Shown here: one piece after another, positions 14,507 through 22,395 of the stretch
How the letters are laid out: each line of letters opens with the position of its first letter
Position numbering within the stretch: position 1 is the first letter of the stretch
The notes under the pieces: generated by a model
What the model was told of the DNA's origin: nothing
Databases searched by the model: none
Seen by the model: the letters and a program-made list of their open reading frames with translations, nothing else
Translations under genes and position numbers: made by a program
Assembly (NCBI GenBank): GCA_050954505.1
Contig: JBPBPY010000047.1
Location: forward strand, 1-25,547
Origin: JAQGMO01 sp050954505
GTDB taxonomy: Bacteria > Pseudomonadota > Gammaproteobacteria > Burkholderiales > Burkholderiaceae_D
Direction: 5' to 3'
Length of the DNA stretch: 25,547 nt

Positions 14507-17076
14507 AACCGCAAGCAGCGGCAAATGGCGTCGACACCGTAGTGCGCGTGGCAAGACGCGCTCGTTTGCTGATATTGCTGTTGTGGGCGGTTGGCATGCT
14601 GGCCTGTGCCATCGTCGTCAGCCGCACCACATTCACCACCGACCTGACAGCCTTCCTGCCGCAATCGCCCACGCGCGAACAACAGGTGCTGCTCGATCAG
14701 CTTACCGACGGCGTGGTCTCGCGCCTGATCCTGGTCGGCATCGAAGGCGGTGATGCGGCTACCCGCGCTGCGCTTTCCAAACAGATGGCGGCGCAGCTGC
14801 GCACCGACCAGCGCTTTGCCAGCATCAGCAATGGCGAGCCGGTCAGTGCACAACGCGACCAGAAGCTGCTGTTTGACAACCGTTATCTGCTCAGCCCGGC
14901 CGTGACACTGCAACGCTTCAGCACCCCGGGCTTGCGCGCGGCCTTGCAGGAAACGCTGGACCTGCTGTCCTCCTCGGCCGGCATGATGATCAAGCCATTG
15001 CTGCCGCGCGATCCCACGGGGGAAATCGTCAGGCTGGTGGAAGGCATGAGCATGGGGTCACGGCCGCAGGTCATTGACGGCGCCTGGGCTTCACGCAATG
15101 GCATGCGTGCGCTGCTGCTGGCACAGGTCCGTGCCCACGGTACCGACACCGATGCACAGCAAGCGGCAATGGATGCAATTCGCCAGGCTTTTGCGCTCGC
15201 ACGCACCAGCCTGGGCGCGCCGGCTGCCACCGGCAAGCTGGTGATGACCGGACCCGGCGTCTTTGCGGTGCAATCGCGCCAGTTGATCGAACAGGAAGTC
15301 ACCCGCCTGTCGATCGTCAGCATTGCCATCATCGTTACCCTTCTGTTGCTGGTGTACCGCTCACTGTCGGCATTGGCATTGGGTTTGTTGCCGGTTGCCT
15401 GTGGCGCGCTGGCCGGCATTGCCGCCGTGAGTCTGGGTTTTGGCATGATCCATGGCATCACGCTTGGCTTTGGCACCACGCTGATCGGCGAAGCGGTGGA
15501 TTACTCGATCTATCTGTTCGTGCAGTCGCGCCAGGCGGGCGCCAGCGTGGACGGCAAGCAGACTGCCGACGCTGCCGGCGACTGGATCAGGGATTTCTGG
15601 CCCACCATCCGGCTCGGCATCCTGACCTCGGTCGCCGGCTTTGCCTCCCTGCTGTTCTCCAGTTTTCCCGGCCTGGCCCAGCTCGGCCTGTATTCCATTG
15701 CCGGTCTCCTGGTCGCAGCCCTGGTGACCCGTTTTGTCCTGCCCCATCTGCTGCCGAAGAATTTTCGCATCCGCGATGTCTCCCGCATCGGCGCCTGGCT
15801 CGGCGCACGGCTCGGCCTTCTCGATGCCATGCGCTGGCCGATGCTGATCGTGGTGGTGTGCGCCGCAATGGTGGTATTCCATCATCGCGAGCGCATCTGG
15901 AATACCGAATTGTCCTCCCTCAGCCCGGTGTCGGCTGCCGACATGGCCACCGACGGCAGCTTGCGTGCCGACATGGGTGCGCCCGATGTGCGCTACATGG
16001 TCGTCATTGCTGCCAGCGAGCGCGAAACCGCCTTGATTGCCGCCGAAAAGGTAGGGCTGCAACTCGACGCCCTGGTGGCGCGCGGCGAACTGGCTTCCTA
16101 CGAGAGCCCGGCCCGTTTTCTGCCCAGCACACAAACCCAGCGCATCCGCCAGGCCAGCCTGCCATCCGACGACCTACCGCAGCGCATGGCCACAGCCAGC
16201 GCCGGCCTGCCATTTCGTCCAGGCCTGTTTGACCCCTTCATTGCCGATGTGGCCGCCGCACGCCTGCGCGCGCCCTTGACGCGCGCCGATCTGGAGCAAA
16301 GCTCGCTGGCATTGGCAGTCGATGCAATGCTGTTTCAGCGCGGCTCGCGCTGGACAGTGGTGCTGCCGTTGAAAGCGCAAACGACCATCGATGCAGGCAC
16401 ACAAGCTGCTGCAGTGACAGTGACAGCCGCCGCGCCAAATGCGTCAACCGCGGGCGGTGCACCGGCCACGCTGGCGTCAGTACAAGCCAGCCACGTCACG
16501 GATGGCAACGGGATTCACGGCGCCAGCGATGGGGAAATATCGGCTGCAGCGGTGCGCGCAGCCATTGCCGCGTCCGGCCAGCAGGACGCGCTGTTCGTCG
16601 ATTTGAAGGCAGAGTCCGACCGGCTGTATTCGGGCTACCTGCGCCAGGCCGAACGCCTTTCCCTGGGCGGTTTGGGCGTCATTTGCCTGCTGCTGTTGCT
16701 GGTGTTGCGTTCAGCACGCCAAATGGCGCGGGTGCTGCTGCCCTTGCTGGCTGCCACCGTGGTGGTGGTGGCAATGCTGACTCTGTGCGGCCAGCGGCTG
16801 ACCATCCTGCACTTGATCGGACTTTTGCTCATCGTTGCGGTGGGCTCCAACTATGCCTTGTTCTTCAGCGGTGCAAAGCGCGCATCGATCACACCACAGA
16901 CACTGGCTTCGCTCTTGCTGGCCAACCTGGCCACGGTTGCCGGTTTTGGCGTGCTGGGGTTTTCCGAGGTACCGATCCTGCAGGCGATTGGCAGCACGGT
17001 CGGCCCTGGCGCAGTGCTGGCCCTGCTGTTTTCCGCCGTGTTTGCCGCCCCGGTACGGCAGAAGGAGAAACGATGA
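14503..17076 (+). CDS. MMPL/RND-family exporter of the aryl polyene cluster
   Basis: An 857-residue transporter with two six-helix halves. A first helix (about 21-41) is followed by a large periplasmic loop, then a bundle at about 265-430 containing TTLIGEAVDYSIYLFVQSRQ with the Asp-Tyr pair typical of MMPL proton relays. A second single helix (near 448-463) precedes another long loop, and the last bundle (about 715-850) holds LIVAVGSNYALFFSG, where the matching position is Asn-Tyr, so the second relay residue is altered. The second loop contains an Ala/Thr-rich low-complexity stretch (about 625-675). Proton-driven export of the lipid-linked pigment is inferred from family and context. ATGA overlaps exist at both ends. 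Confidence 0.9.
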   Translation: MKPQAAANGVDTVVRVARRARLLILLLWAVGMLACAIVVSRTTFTTDLTAFLPQSPTREQQVLLDQLTDGVVSRLILVGIEGGDAATRAALSKQMAAQLRTDQRFASISNGEPVSAQRDQKLLFDNRYLLSPAVTLQRFSTPGLRAALQETLDLLSSSAGMMIKPLLPRDPTGEIVRLVEGMSMGSRPQVIDGAWASRNGMRALLLAQVRAHGTDTDAQQAAMDAIRQAFALARTSLGAPAATGKLVMTGPGVFAVQSRQLIEQEVTRLSIVSIAIIVTLLLLVYRSLSALALGLLPVACGALAGIAAVSLGFGMIHGITLGFGTTLIGEAVDYSIYLFVQSRQAGASVDGKQTADAAGDWIRDFWPTIRLGILTSVAGFASLLFSSFPGLAQLGLYSIAGLLVAALVTRFVLPHLLPKNFRIRDVSRIGAWLGARLGLLDAMRWPMLIVVVCAAMVVFHHRERIWNTELSSLSPVSAADMATDGSLRADMGAPDVRYMVVIAASERETALIAAEKVGLQLDALVARGELASYESPARFLPSTQTQRIRQASLPSDDLPQRMATASAGLPFRPGLFDPFIADVAAARLRAPLTRADLEQSSLALAVDAMLFQRGSRWTVVLPLKAQTTIDAGTQAAAVTVTAAAPNASTAGGAPATLASVQASHVTDGNGIHGASDGEISAAAVRAAIAASGQQDALFVDLKAESDRLYSGYLRQAERLSLGGLGVICLLLLLVLRSARQMARVLLPLLAATVVVVAMLTLCGQRLTILHLIGLLLIVAVGSNYALFFSGAKRASITPQTLASLLLANLATVAGFGVLGFSEVPILQAIGSTVGPGAVLALLFSAVFAAPVRQKEKR

Positions 17077-18041
17077 GGGCCGATGATTTGCAGGCAGGAG
17101 CACCAGAGGCGGCACGATCGTTACAACCGCTACAGCCACCACAGCCACCACAGCCGCCGCAATCGGCGCAATCGGCGCAATCGAAGCCTGCGCCCCTGCC
17201 AAGGCCATGGCCGCTACCACGGCTGGTCCGTCTGTCGCTGGTCCTGCATGTGGCACTGCTGGCCGCATTGCTGCTGGCACCCCAGCAATGGCGCTGGCAA
17301 CTGGCGCTGCTTTTCGTGAACCATTTGCTGATCGCGGTGGTTGGACTCTGGCCGCGCAGTACCTGGCTGGGTGAAAACCTGCTGCGCCTGCCGCCGGCGG
17401 CATGCGCGCGCGGCGACATTGCACTGACCATCGACGACGGTCCCGATGCGCTTGTCACGCCGATGGTGCTGGATCTGCTGGCACTGCATGGCGCGCGCGC
17501 GACGTTCTTCTGCATCGGCAAGCAGGCTGCGCTGCACCCGGCACTGTGCCGCGAAATTCTCGCCCGCGGCCATGCACTGGAAAACCACAGCCAGTCGCAC
17601 CGTCATGATTTTTCCTTGCGCGGCCCCGGTGGCATGAAGCGGGAAATCGAGACGGCGCAGCGCACACTGCACGGCATCACCGGAGAATGGCCGCAGTTCT
17701 TCCGTGCGCCGGCCGGCCTGCGCAATCCATTCCTGGCACCGGTTTTATGCCAGCTGGGTCTGCGGCTGGCGAGCTGGACCCGGCGCGGTTTCGACACGCG
17801 CTGCGGCGACGCCAACACAGTCAATGCGCGCCTGCTGCGCGGACTGTCCGCAGGCGACATCCTGTTGCTCCATGACGGTCACGGTGCACGCACACCACAG
17901 GGCGTGCCGGTCATTGTCGCAGCCCTGCCCGGCCTGCTGCAGGCCGGCAAGGAAGCCGGCCTGCGTTTCGTCACGCTGCCGCAGGCATTCGACATGCAGG
18001 CTGGTTCTGCCAGGTTCGGCCAGCAAGCTGCGTTGCCATGA
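17073..18041 (+). CDS. Membrane-anchored NodB-type polysaccharide deacetylase
   Basis: A 322-residue protein. Residues 17-45 are a Gln/Pro/Ser tract coded by 9-bp tandem repeats; two hydrophobic helices follow (about 51-70 and 76-94). The NodB domain has TIDDGPD (119-125, metal Asp), NHSQSH (171-176, metal His172 and His176), RAPAGLRNP (211-219), RRGFDTRCGD (238-247) and LLLHDGH (264-270, catalytic His267), so all five motifs are intact. It should remove N- or O-acyl groups from a sugar; in this cluster the substrate may be the sugar placed by the GT2 enzyme. The ATG at 17073 overlaps the MMPL stop and has GGAG at a good distance. Not part of the reference E. coli-type cluster as I recall it. 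Confidence 0.9.
   Translation: MRADDLQAGAPEAARSLQPLQPPQPPQPPQSAQSAQSKPAPLPRPWPLPRLVRLSLVLHVALLAALLLAPQQWRWQLALLFVNHLLIAVVGLWPRSTWLGENLLRLPPAACARGDIALTIDDGPDALVTPMVLDLLALHGARATFFCIGKQAALHPALCREILARGHALENHSQSHRHDFSLRGPGGMKREIETAQRTLHGITGEWPQFFRAPAGLRNPFLAPVLCQLGLRLASWTRRGFDTRCGDANTVNARLLRGLSAGDILLLHDGHGARTPQGVPVIVAALPGLLQAGKEAGLRFVTLPQAFDMQAGSARFGQQAALP
17133..17183 (+). repeat. 9-bp tandem repeat coding a Gln/Pro/Ser tract
   Basis: Units at 17133, 17142, 17151, 17160 and 17169 plus a partial sixth (CAGCCACCA twice, CAGCCGCCG, CAATCGGCG twice, CAATCG). Each codes QPP or QSA, near the N-terminus of the deacetylase and before its membrane helices. Confidence 0.8.
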
Positions 18042-18979
18042 AAAGCGCACCTGCAAACCTGCCAGACACACTGGTGGCGGCGGCCGCCGCACCGTACCGC
18101 CAGGCCGGCAGGTTTGCCTGGCATTTCGCGCGCGGCAAACTGGCCGGTGACCCGGTGTTTGCCGCGCTGCTCGAACACGGTCTGCTGTGCGGCCGTGCAC
18201 GGATTCTCGACATCGGCTGCGGCCAGGGTTTGCTGGCTGCGCTGCTGTTGGCTGCCGGTGCTGCCGGTGCTGCCAGTACTGCCAATGCTGCCAATGCTGA
18301 AAAAGCCGATCTTGCCAGGCCGGCAGATACTGCTGCAGCTGCCGGCGAGATGGATGCAGCCCATCCTGCTGCGGCCGGCAGCCACGTACTGCAAGGCGCC
18401 GACGCGCTGCACGCGGGCGCATCGAACGGCGGGCCGGTTGCCTTGCACAAGGCGCCGCGACCGCTGGCCTACCACGGCATCGATTCGAATGGCGCCGAAA
18501 TTGGCCGCGCCCTGCGCGCACTGTGCGCGCCGCGTCCTTCACCACCGCCGCCGCAATCCCCATTCTCGCTGCGCTTTACCAGCGGCGACATGCGCACGAC
18601 GCCGTTCGGCAACGCCGAGGCCATCCTGCTGCTCGATGTGCTGCACTACATCGATCATCCGGCCCAGGACGCCTTGCTGGCCCGCGCGCGTGCTGCACTG
18701 GGACTTTCCGGCGTGCTGATCCTGCGGGTTGGCGACGCGGCAGGCGGCTGGCGTTTTCGCTACAGCGTGCTGGTGGATCGCCTGGTCAGGCTGCTGCGCA
18801 CCGGCTGCGCTGCGCCGCTGTACTGCCGCAGCGTGGCGGAGTGGCAGGCCAGCCTGGAGGCGCTGGACTTGAAGGTAAGTCGCCTGCCGGCTGCACCAGG
18901 AGCACGGTTTGCCAATACGGTGCTGATTGCCACCGCCGGCGATGACCTTCGAGATAACACAAGCCCCGGCAAGGATTAG
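18038..18979 (+). CDS. Class I SAM-dependent methyltransferase with low-complexity insert
   Basis: A 313-residue methyltransferase. The SAM motif I ILDIGCGQGLL is at 56-66, motif II YHGIDSN at 145-151, GDMR at 183-186 and ILLLDVLHYID at 196-206, in the right order. Between motif I and motif II there are about 70 Ala/Gly-rich residues (73-143) instead of the usual 15-20, partly coded by 9-bp tandem repeats; a second short Pro-rich stretch lies at 166-173. Known aryl polyenes carry an O-methylated and C-methylated aryl head, so aryl methylation is the likely role, though a lipid or sugar target is possible. It starts in an ATGA overlap with the deacetylase; a 78-base gap follows, the largest in the operon. 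Confidence 0.85.
   Translation: MKSAPANLPDTLVAAAAAPYRQAGRFAWHFARGKLAGDPVFAALLEHGLLCGRARILDIGCGQGLLAALLLAAGAAGAASTANAANAEKADLARPADTAAAAGEMDAAHPAAAGSHVLQGADALHAGASNGGPVALHKAPRPLAYHGIDSNGAEIGRALRALCAPRPSPPPPQSPFSLRFTSGDMRTTPFGNAEAILLLDVLHYIDHPAQDALLARARAALGLSGVLILRVGDAAGGWRFRYSVLVDRLVRLLRTGCAAPLYCRSVAEWQASLEALDLKVSRLPAAPGARFANTVLIATAGDDLRDNTSPGKD
18251..18295 (+). repeat. Five 9-bp tandem units in the methyltransferase gene
   Basis: Units start at 18251, 18260, 18269, 18278 and 18287, following GCTGCCRRT, with the first two identical. They code AAG, AAG, AAS, TAN and AAN within the Rossmann-fold insert. Confidence 0.8.
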
Positions 18980-19057
18980 TTTGCTAAACTCGCTCCCTAC
19001 CCCATTTACCAGGCAGATCGCCGATCATGCCAGCATCGCACTGCATGTGCTCACCGG

Positions 19058-20287
19058 ATGCCAACTGAATTGAAACCGCTGCTCGTCTCCAGCTTCACCG
19101 CCACCAGCGCAATGGGCCGTGGCCTGGACCAGACCCTGGCTGCCCTGCAGGCGCGCCATTGTCCGCTCAAACCCTGTGACTTCGACACCGTCGACCTCGA
19201 CACCTGGATCGGTGAAGTGCCGGGATTGGATCAGGTAGTGCTGCCAGCGGCGCTGGCCGATTTCAATTGCCGCAACAATCGCTTGCTGCTGCTGGCATTG
19301 AAACAGGATGGCTTCACCGAAGCGGTGCAGGCTGCGGTACAGCGTCATGGCCGCCAGCGGGTAGGCGTGTTCATGGGTACCAGCACTTCGGGCATCTTCG
19401 AAACCGAACTGGCTTATCGTCAGCGCGACGCGCAAACCGGCGCCCTGCCAACGGGTTTTCATTATGCCCAGACGCACAACACATTTTCTGCCGCCGACTT
19501 CACGCGCCGTTATTTTCAGCTCGCTGGTCCGGCCTTTGCCGTTTCCTCGGCCTGCTCGTCAAGCGCCAAGGTATTCGCTTCGGCGCGCCGCATGATTCAA
19601 GCCGGACTCATCGATGCCGCGGTGGTCGGCGGCGTCGATTCGCTCTGCCTGACCACGCTGTATGGTTTCAATTCGCTGGGCCTGACGTCGAGCCAGCCCT
19701 GCCGGCCCTTCGATGTGGCGCGCAGCGGGATTTCGGTCGGCGAGGCAGCAGCGCTGGGGCTGCTTGAACGCGCTCCCGAAACAGTTGCCGATGATGCCGT
19801 GCTGTTGCTTGGCATCGGAGAATCGAGCGATGCCTACCACATGTCTTCACCGCATCCGGACGGACTGGGCGCACGCCTGGCCATGGATGCTGCGCTGGCC
19901 ATGGCAGGTTTGCTGCCGGCGCAGATCGACTATATCAATCTGCATGGCACCGCCACGCCAAGCAATGATCTGACTGAAGGCCGCGCGGTTTCCGGCCTGT
20001 TCGGCGCCCATGTGGCATGCAGCTCGACCAAGGGCGCAACCGGCCACACGCTGGGCGCGGCCGGCGGCATGGAAGCCGTCATCTGCGCGCTCGCCCTGCA
20101 GCACGGCGTGCTGCCCGCAGGACTCAATACCACGCAGCGTGATCCGGCCATCGCACTCGACTATGTGCTGGAAAACCGCCATCGGCGCGTCGAACATGTC
20201 TTGAGCAATTCCTTTGGTTTCGGCGGCACCAACTGCAGCCTGGTGTTTGGCCGCGCCGACCGTTCCAGCCGGGACATCGATGGTTAA
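19058..20287 (+). CDS. apeO: Beta-ketoacyl-ACP synthase of the aryl polyene pathway
   Basis: A 409-residue FabF-type ketosynthase with the full catalytic triad: SSACSSSA (Cys166), NLHGTATPSND (His296) and STKGATGHTLGAAG (His330, Lys325), plus the C-terminal SNSFGFGGTNCSL loop. It should condense malonyl-ACP with the aryl-primed chain to extend the polyene. The start ATG at 19058 follows a 78-base gap after the methyltransferase, so an extra promoter is possible here, though none is clear. The gene is 21 bases ahead of the chain-length-factor-like gene, its likely partner. The symbol is by position and family; reference clusters encode more than one full ketosynthase (ApeO, ApeR), and the assignment between them is uncertain. 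Confidence 0.93.
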   Translation: MPTELKPLLVSSFTATSAMGRGLDQTLAALQARHCPLKPCDFDTVDLDTWIGEVPGLDQVVLPAALADFNCRNNRLLLLALKQDGFTEAVQAAVQRHGRQRVGVFMGTSTSGIFETELAYRQRDAQTGALPTGFHYAQTHNTFSAADFTRRYFQLAGPAFAVSSACSSSAKVFASARRMIQAGLIDAAVVGGVDSLCLTTLYGFNSLGLTSSQPCRPFDVARSGISVGEAAALGLLERAPETVADDAVLLLGIGESSDAYHMSSPHPDGLGARLAMDAALAMAGLLPAQIDYINLHGTATPSNDLTEGRAVSGLFGAHVACSSTKGATGHTLGAAGGMEAVICALALQHGVLPAGLNTTQRDPAIALDYVLENRHRRVEHVLSNSFGFGGTNCSLVFGRADRSSRDIDG

Positions 20288-20308
20288 CCTTCACTCACCT
20301 GTGCGCGC

Positions 20309-21112
20309 ATGACCACACTTACTGCCTATATCGATGGCATTGGCCTGCTTGGCCCCGGCCTGGCCGACTGGCAGCAAGCCGCTGCTGTCTTGAGCGCCAC
20401 CAGTGCCTATGCATTTGCCACCGCTGTCATGCCGGTGCCTGCTTCGCTGCCAGCGGCGGAGCGGCGCCGCTGCGGCCCCCTGGTCAAGCTCACGCTGGCA
20501 GTCGGCCATGCTGCCGCGCTGGCGGCCGAAGCACCGGTGGCCAGCTTGCCGCTGGTGTTTTCCGCCTCCGGTGGCGACGGCGTGAACTGCCATGAGCTCT
20601 GCACCATGCTGGCTTCGAACGACCGGCAGATTTCACCGACCCGTTTCCACAATTCCGTGCACAACGCAGCGCCTGGCTACTGGAGCATTGCCACCGGCGC
20701 CATGGCACCGTCATCGGTGCTGTGCGCCCACGACGGCAGTTTTGGCGCCGGTTTGCTGGAAAGCCTGGTACAGCTGACGGTCGAGCAAACCCGGGTGTTG
20801 CTGATTGCCTGCGATACCCGTTATCCGGCACCGCTGGGCGAAGTGCGGGAGGTGTCCGGTGAATTCGGCATTGCCTTGGTTCTGGCACCGCAGCAGGGAC
20901 CGCATTCGCTGGCGCAGATCAGCGTCACGCTGGCCGCGGGTGCAGCCAGCACGCTGGAAGACCCGGCACTGGAACAGCTGCGCATGACGATTCCGGCTGC
21001 GCGCTGCCTGCCGCTGCTGCAAAGTTTGGCACGTGGCGAAACAGGCGCTGCCGTGACGCTGGACTATCTGGACAACACCCGTCTGCATGTCGAGGTGACG
21101 GCATGCAGCTGA
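20309..21112 (+). CDS. Chain-length-factor-like, N-terminal-type ketosynthase protein
   Basis: A 267-residue protein of the Ketoacyl-synt_2 type, covering only the N-terminal half of a ketosynthase. It has YIDGIGLLGPGL at the start, SASGGDGVNCHELC, the diagnostic FHNSVHNAAPGYWSIATG, then SSVLCAHDGSFGAGLLES and a C-terminal strand pair. The usual nucleophile region reads AHDGSF, and no second-half His residues are present, so it cannot be a self-contained condensing enzyme; it probably pairs with the KS encoded just upstream, as the ApeC-type partner does. It overlaps the next gene by ten bases. Confidence 0.85.
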   Translation: MTTLTAYIDGIGLLGPGLADWQQAAAVLSATSAYAFATAVMPVPASLPAAERRRCGPLVKLTLAVGHAAALAAEAPVASLPLVFSASGGDGVNCHELCTMLASNDRQISPTRFHNSVHNAAPGYWSIATGAMAPSSVLCAHDGSFGAGLLESLVQLTVEQTRVLLIACDTRYPAPLGEVREVSGEFGIALVLAPQQGPHSLAQISVTLAAGAASTLEDPALEQLRMTIPAARCLPLLQSLARGETGAAVTLDYLDNTRLHVEVTACS

Positions 21113-21678
21113 GTGGTAACGGCGGTTCCGGGACCACCGGCACAGCACTGCAGACGTGCCGCGCCAAGGCTGACAGTCCCGGCCAGCGCCTCACGCACGA
21201 ATGGATCGCCGCCCATGTGCCGCACCAGGGAACCATGTGCCTGCTCGACCGCATCGAAGCCTGGGATGGGCAGCAGTTGCGCTGCATGGCCGGCAGCCAT
21301 CGCAACGCCGGCAACCCCCTGCGTGCCTTCGGCCGTCTTGGTGCTGCCTGCGGGATTGAATACGCCGCCCAGGCCATGGCACTGCATGGTGCCTTGCTGG
21401 CACCGCAGCAAAGCCGTCCACGCGCAGGGTTTCTTGCCAGCGTACGGGGCGTGCAGCTGCATGTGCAGCGTCTCGACGATATCGAGGCCGAGCTGCTTGT
21501 CGTGGTCGAGCGTTTTTCCGGCGACGACAATCATGTGCTGTACGATTTCTCCATCAGCGCCAATGACCTGCTGCTGCTCGATGGCCGCGCCGCCGTCATT
21601 CTCGATGCCGGCGATGGCCGCCCGCCGTTCCTTGCAGCGGCACTTGCCCCGAACAATCCCTTGACAGGCACCCCATGA
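21103..21678 (+). CDS. apeP: Second 3-hydroxyacyl-ACP dehydratase-like protein
   Basis: A 191-residue hot-dog protein. The motif AAHVPHQGTMCLLDRI (37-51) with His41 and the helix motif GIEYAAQAMALHG (84-96) with Glu86 are characteristic of the larger dehydratase of aryl polyene clusters. The HFPGxP signature is absent; the published model is a heteromer in which this subunit and the small FabZ-like one together form the dehydratase. About 30 residues at the N-terminus are Gly/Thr-rich and may be unstructured. The ATG at 21103 lies within the previous gene and is preceded by GAGGTGACGGC. The stop overlaps the ketoreductase start (ATGA). Confidence 0.88.
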   Translation: MQLSGNGGSGTTGTALQTCRAKADSPGQRLTHEWIAAHVPHQGTMCLLDRIEAWDGQQLRCMAGSHRNAGNPLRAFGRLGAACGIEYAAQAMALHGALLAPQQSRPRAGFLASVRGVQLHVQRLDDIEAELLVVVERFSGDDNHVLYDFSISANDLLLLDGRAAVILDAGDGRPPFLAAALAPNNPLTGTP

Positions 21679-22394
21679 AACATGCGCTCGTTACCGGCGG
21701 CAGCGGCGCCATTGGTGCGGCTGTTTGCCGCCAGCTAGCCAGGGACGGATTGTTCGTTCATGTCCATGCCAACAGCCGCAGCCAGGCCGCCCAGCGCGTG
21801 GTCGACGACATCATTGCTGACGGTGGCGCGGCGCGCGTGCTGCAATTCGATGTCACCGATGGCCAGGCCGTCCAGGCTGCGCTGGCGCCGGTACTGGATC
21901 AGGCGCCCATCGAGGTGTTGGTCAACAATGCCGGCATCCATGAAGATGTGGTATTTCCCGGCATGCAGCCGCAGCAATGGCAGCGCGTCATCGATGTCTC
22001 GCTCAATGGTTTTTACAACGTCACGCATGCAGTGATGATGCCGATGATCCGCTGCCGCTGGGGCCGCGTGATCAACATGTCCTCGGTTGCAGCGCTGACC
22101 GGCAACCGTGGCCAGGTGAATTATTCGGCCGCCAAGGGGGCGCTCAATGCTGCCACCAAATCACTGGCGCTGGAGCTGGCCAGCCGTGGCATCACCGTCA
22201 ATGCGGTAGCGCCCGGCATCATCGACACGCCAATGAGCGAAGGCAGCTTCGACGCCCGCAAGGTTGCCGAGATGGTGCCCATGAAACGCGCCGGCACTGC
22301 CGTCGAGGTCGCCGACCTGGTCAGCTTCCTGGCTTCGGCAAAGGCAGCATACATCACCGGCCAGATCATTTCCATCAATGGCGGGCTGATCTGA
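21675..22394 (+). CDS. apeQ: FabG-type 3-ketoacyl-ACP reductase
   Basis: A 239-residue short-chain dehydrogenase. The NADP-binding TGGSGAIG is at 7-14, NNAG at 84-87, catalytic Asn110, Ser136/137 in NMSSVAA, Tyr150 and Lys154 in YSAAK, and PGIIDTPM follows. The C-terminal YITGQIISINGGLI is typical of FabG. It reduces the 3-keto group after each condensation. It is the last gene of the plus-strand operon in this window; its TGA ends one base before the stop codon of the convergent glycosyltransferase, leaving no room for a terminator outside coding sequence. Confidence 0.95.
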   Translation: MKHALVTGGSGAIGAAVCRQLARDGLFVHVHANSRSQAAQRVVDDIIADGGAARVLQFDVTDGQAVQAALAPVLDQAPIEVLVNNAGIHEDVVFPGMQPQQWQRVIDVSLNGFYNVTHAVMMPMIRCRWGRVINMSSVAALTGNRGQVNYSAAKGALNAATKSLALELASRGITVNAVAPGIIDTPMSEGSFDARKVAEMVPMKRAGTAVEVADLVSFLASAKAAYITGQIISINGGLI

Positions 22395-22395
22395 A

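Noticed and set aside
15361..16134. 257-residue minus-strand open frame inside the MMPL gene
   Set aside because: A shadow of GC-rich coding sequence on the opposite strand with no recognisable motifs.
16683..17072. Upstream extension of the deacetylase frame
   Set aside because: It is out of frame with, and inside, the MMPL exporter; the ATG at 17073 has a good ribosome-binding site.
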